A stretch of 38,380 nucleotides of DNA from a virus: IMG/VR virus record IMGVR_UViG_3300023115_000051, positions 1 through 38,380 of that record; one strand, given 5' to 3'. Below the pieces are notes generated by a model, which did not search any database, was not told the DNA's origin, and saw only the letters and a list, made by a program, of their open reading frames with translations. Numbering within the stretch: the first letter of the stretch is position 1; each line of letters starts with the position of its first letter. Below are positions 37,540 through 38,380 of this stretch, one piece after another. Position numbers and translations under genes: made by a program.

Positions 37540-38380
37540 TCATAGCGTTTTACCTATCAGTGCTAGTACATTCATTTCCTGTATGGACAGCGCGTAACCG
37601 TTGATGTCTGTTTCAAGACCAACGCTGATTACTGAGCCGTAGCCTGTTGTGTTAATAGAAGAACGGCTAATAATTGTACTTTCTTCAGAAAACTCTGCTA
37701 CGTTGTACTCAGACTGTCCGTAGAATCCGGGTGTAGCACTGCTAGTTCTAAACGTGCTAGTGCTGGTTGCTGTTGAAAAGTCGTAAGACCACTTGAGAAA
37801 AATGTCTGCGTTGTTACCACCAATAATTGTTGGTCTAATTTTCTTCAGCATCTTAATACGCGACGGATCACCAAAGCTCAATCCGGGACTGTAGTAACGG
37901 AAACGATAGACACTACCGTTGTCAAAGTAGTTGTTGTACGTTCCTATACCCGCTGTTGTGCCTATGTATATGTCACCGTTTCTGTCCCTGTGGAAACATT
38001 TGAAGTCCACACTAGGCCATCGTGTTACCCTGTACGCACCGTTCTCCAGTGTGCCTCGTACATCAAAGCAGTACACAAGGTTAAGATCAGGAAAGCACAG
38101 AAGATAGAAGTAGTTTTCAGGACTGTACACTGTACTAACTGGCTCTGCTTTGCCCAGCGTGTTAGCAATCAGTTCCTGCTTGATGTTTCTGCTCAAGTCG
38201 GTAATAGGCAAAGACTTCTCTTGTATAGATCGCCCTAAACTCCTAAGACCTGTAGGTGAAAGAAACAACAAGTCTGTTCCTATGTTCTGTACACTCTTTC
38301 TGTCTACACAGCCAACACCCGGAATGGTGTCCTGTATAGCCATATTTGCTGGACTCTCTGCACCACCGTACACCAGCGTA
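37540..38380 (-). CDS. Tail tube protein B-like, C-terminal part (joins 842-1)
   Basis: Residues from about 228 to 507 of the gene that begins at 842; the first 159 bases of this part (38222-38380) duplicate window bases 1-159. The sequence continues with YFYLLCFPDLNLVYCFDVRG, VTRWPSVDFKCFHRDRNGDI, YIGTTAGIGTYNNYFDNGSV and IKMLKKIRPTIIGGNNADIF, a strongly beta-rich pattern of repeated strands like tail nozzle propellers. It ends IQEMNVLALIGKTL. The true start is not at 38373: that GTG is an internal Val codon. The call as tail nozzle comes from gene order. Confidence 0.75.
   Translation of the reverse strand, partial: TLVYGGAESPANMAIQDTIPGVGCVDRKSVQNIGTDLLFLSPTGLRSLGRSIQEKSLPITDLSRNIKQELIANTLGKAEPVSTVYSPENYFYLLCFPDLNLVYCFDVRGTLENGAYRVTRWPSVDFKCFHRDRNGDIYIGTTAGIGTYNNYFDNGSVYRFRYYSPGLSFGDPSRIKMLKKIRPTIIGGNNADIFLKWSYDFSTATSTSTFRTSSATPGFYGQSEYNVAEFSEESTIISRSSINTTGYGSVISVGLETDINGYALSIQEMNVLALIGKTL
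38222..38380. repeat. End repeat of bases 1-159, 95% identical
   Basis: 151 of 159 bases match. Differences are at window positions 12, 18, 33, 34, 38, 39, 41 and 99 of the first copy. Both copies read in the same frame (LLFLTQTGL versus LLFLSPTGL). This is the overlap expected from a circularly closing assembly, but with two sequence variants. Confidence 0.95.

Noticed and set aside
37508-37543. An 11-codon minus frame (MMNYNKKRGTY) between tail tube B and the next gene
   Set aside because: Too short, no ribosome site, and it overlaps both the tail gene end and the next ribosome site. The TATAAT in it has no -35 partner at 16-18 bases.
1-38380. Phage RNA polymerase, integrase, repressor or tRNA genes
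   Set aside because: Looked for in all major frames and gaps; none has the needed motifs. The absence supports a lytic, host-RNAP-dependent phage.

Overview
The window is an almost complete, circularly closing genome of a lytic, T7-like marine podovirus. Bases 38222-38380 repeat bases 1-159 with 8 mismatches, and one tail gene runs in frame across the junction, so the molecule closes at 38,221 bp. Evidence for a T7-like podovirus: a family A DNA polymerase very close to T7 gp5 in its motifs, a fused primase-helicase, a gp2.5-type single-stranded DNA binding protein, an endonuclease I, portal, scaffold and capsid genes, and a set of large presumed ejection proteins. No phage RNA polymerase, integrase or repressor is visible. 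Transcription therefore probably relies on the host sigma-70 enzyme, and near-consensus promoters are present. The adenosylcobalamin-dependent ribonucleotide reductase, glycine-rich adhesins and several small genes are typical of marine podoviruses; roseophage SIO1-like phages and cobaviruses share the cobalamin enzyme and lack of an RNA polymerase. The host cannot be named from the sequence.

Layout. A 1.2 kb non-coding divergent region (19014-20207) separates two arms. The rightward arm (20208-31932) begins with about a dozen small early genes: a papain-like protein, a SymE/AbrB-like protein, zinc-ribbon proteins and a cytosine methyltransferase-like protein. It continues with replication and nucleotide genes: SSB, primase-helicase, DNA polymerase, three PD-(D/E)XK or resolvase-type nucleases, DUF3310 and class II RNR. 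The leftward arm (19013 down to 1, then 38380 down to 31927) is the late block. In transcription order it holds small terminase, endolysin, exported protein, large terminase, portal, small basic proteins, scaffold, major capsid protein, a terminator, fibre and adhesin genes, two holin candidates, a 1346-residue protein with a collagen-like Gly-Thr-Thr tract, head-tail adaptor, tail tube protein B, three ejection-type proteins and a last small ORF. The two arms converge at about 31.93 kb.

Regulation visible in sequence. Four promoters share a 17-base spacer and an extended -10 of the form TGTGGTANNATATAG: two drive the late arm (12.99 and 19.15 kb) and two lie in the early arm (23.89 and 29.10 kb). 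A strong terminator follows the capsid gene.

The most striking finding is a complete type I hammerhead ribozyme (20839-20895) between two early genes, with every core nucleotide present and a predicted cut 30 bases before the next start codon. A second early intergenic stretch (21661-21885) and the leader upstream of the first early gene (19.72-20.17 kb) also carry strong secondary-structure signals, suggesting an early transcript rich in functional RNA. Several real genes are too small or too overlapped for routine ORF calling, including two overprinted genes with clear coding or ribosome-binding signals.
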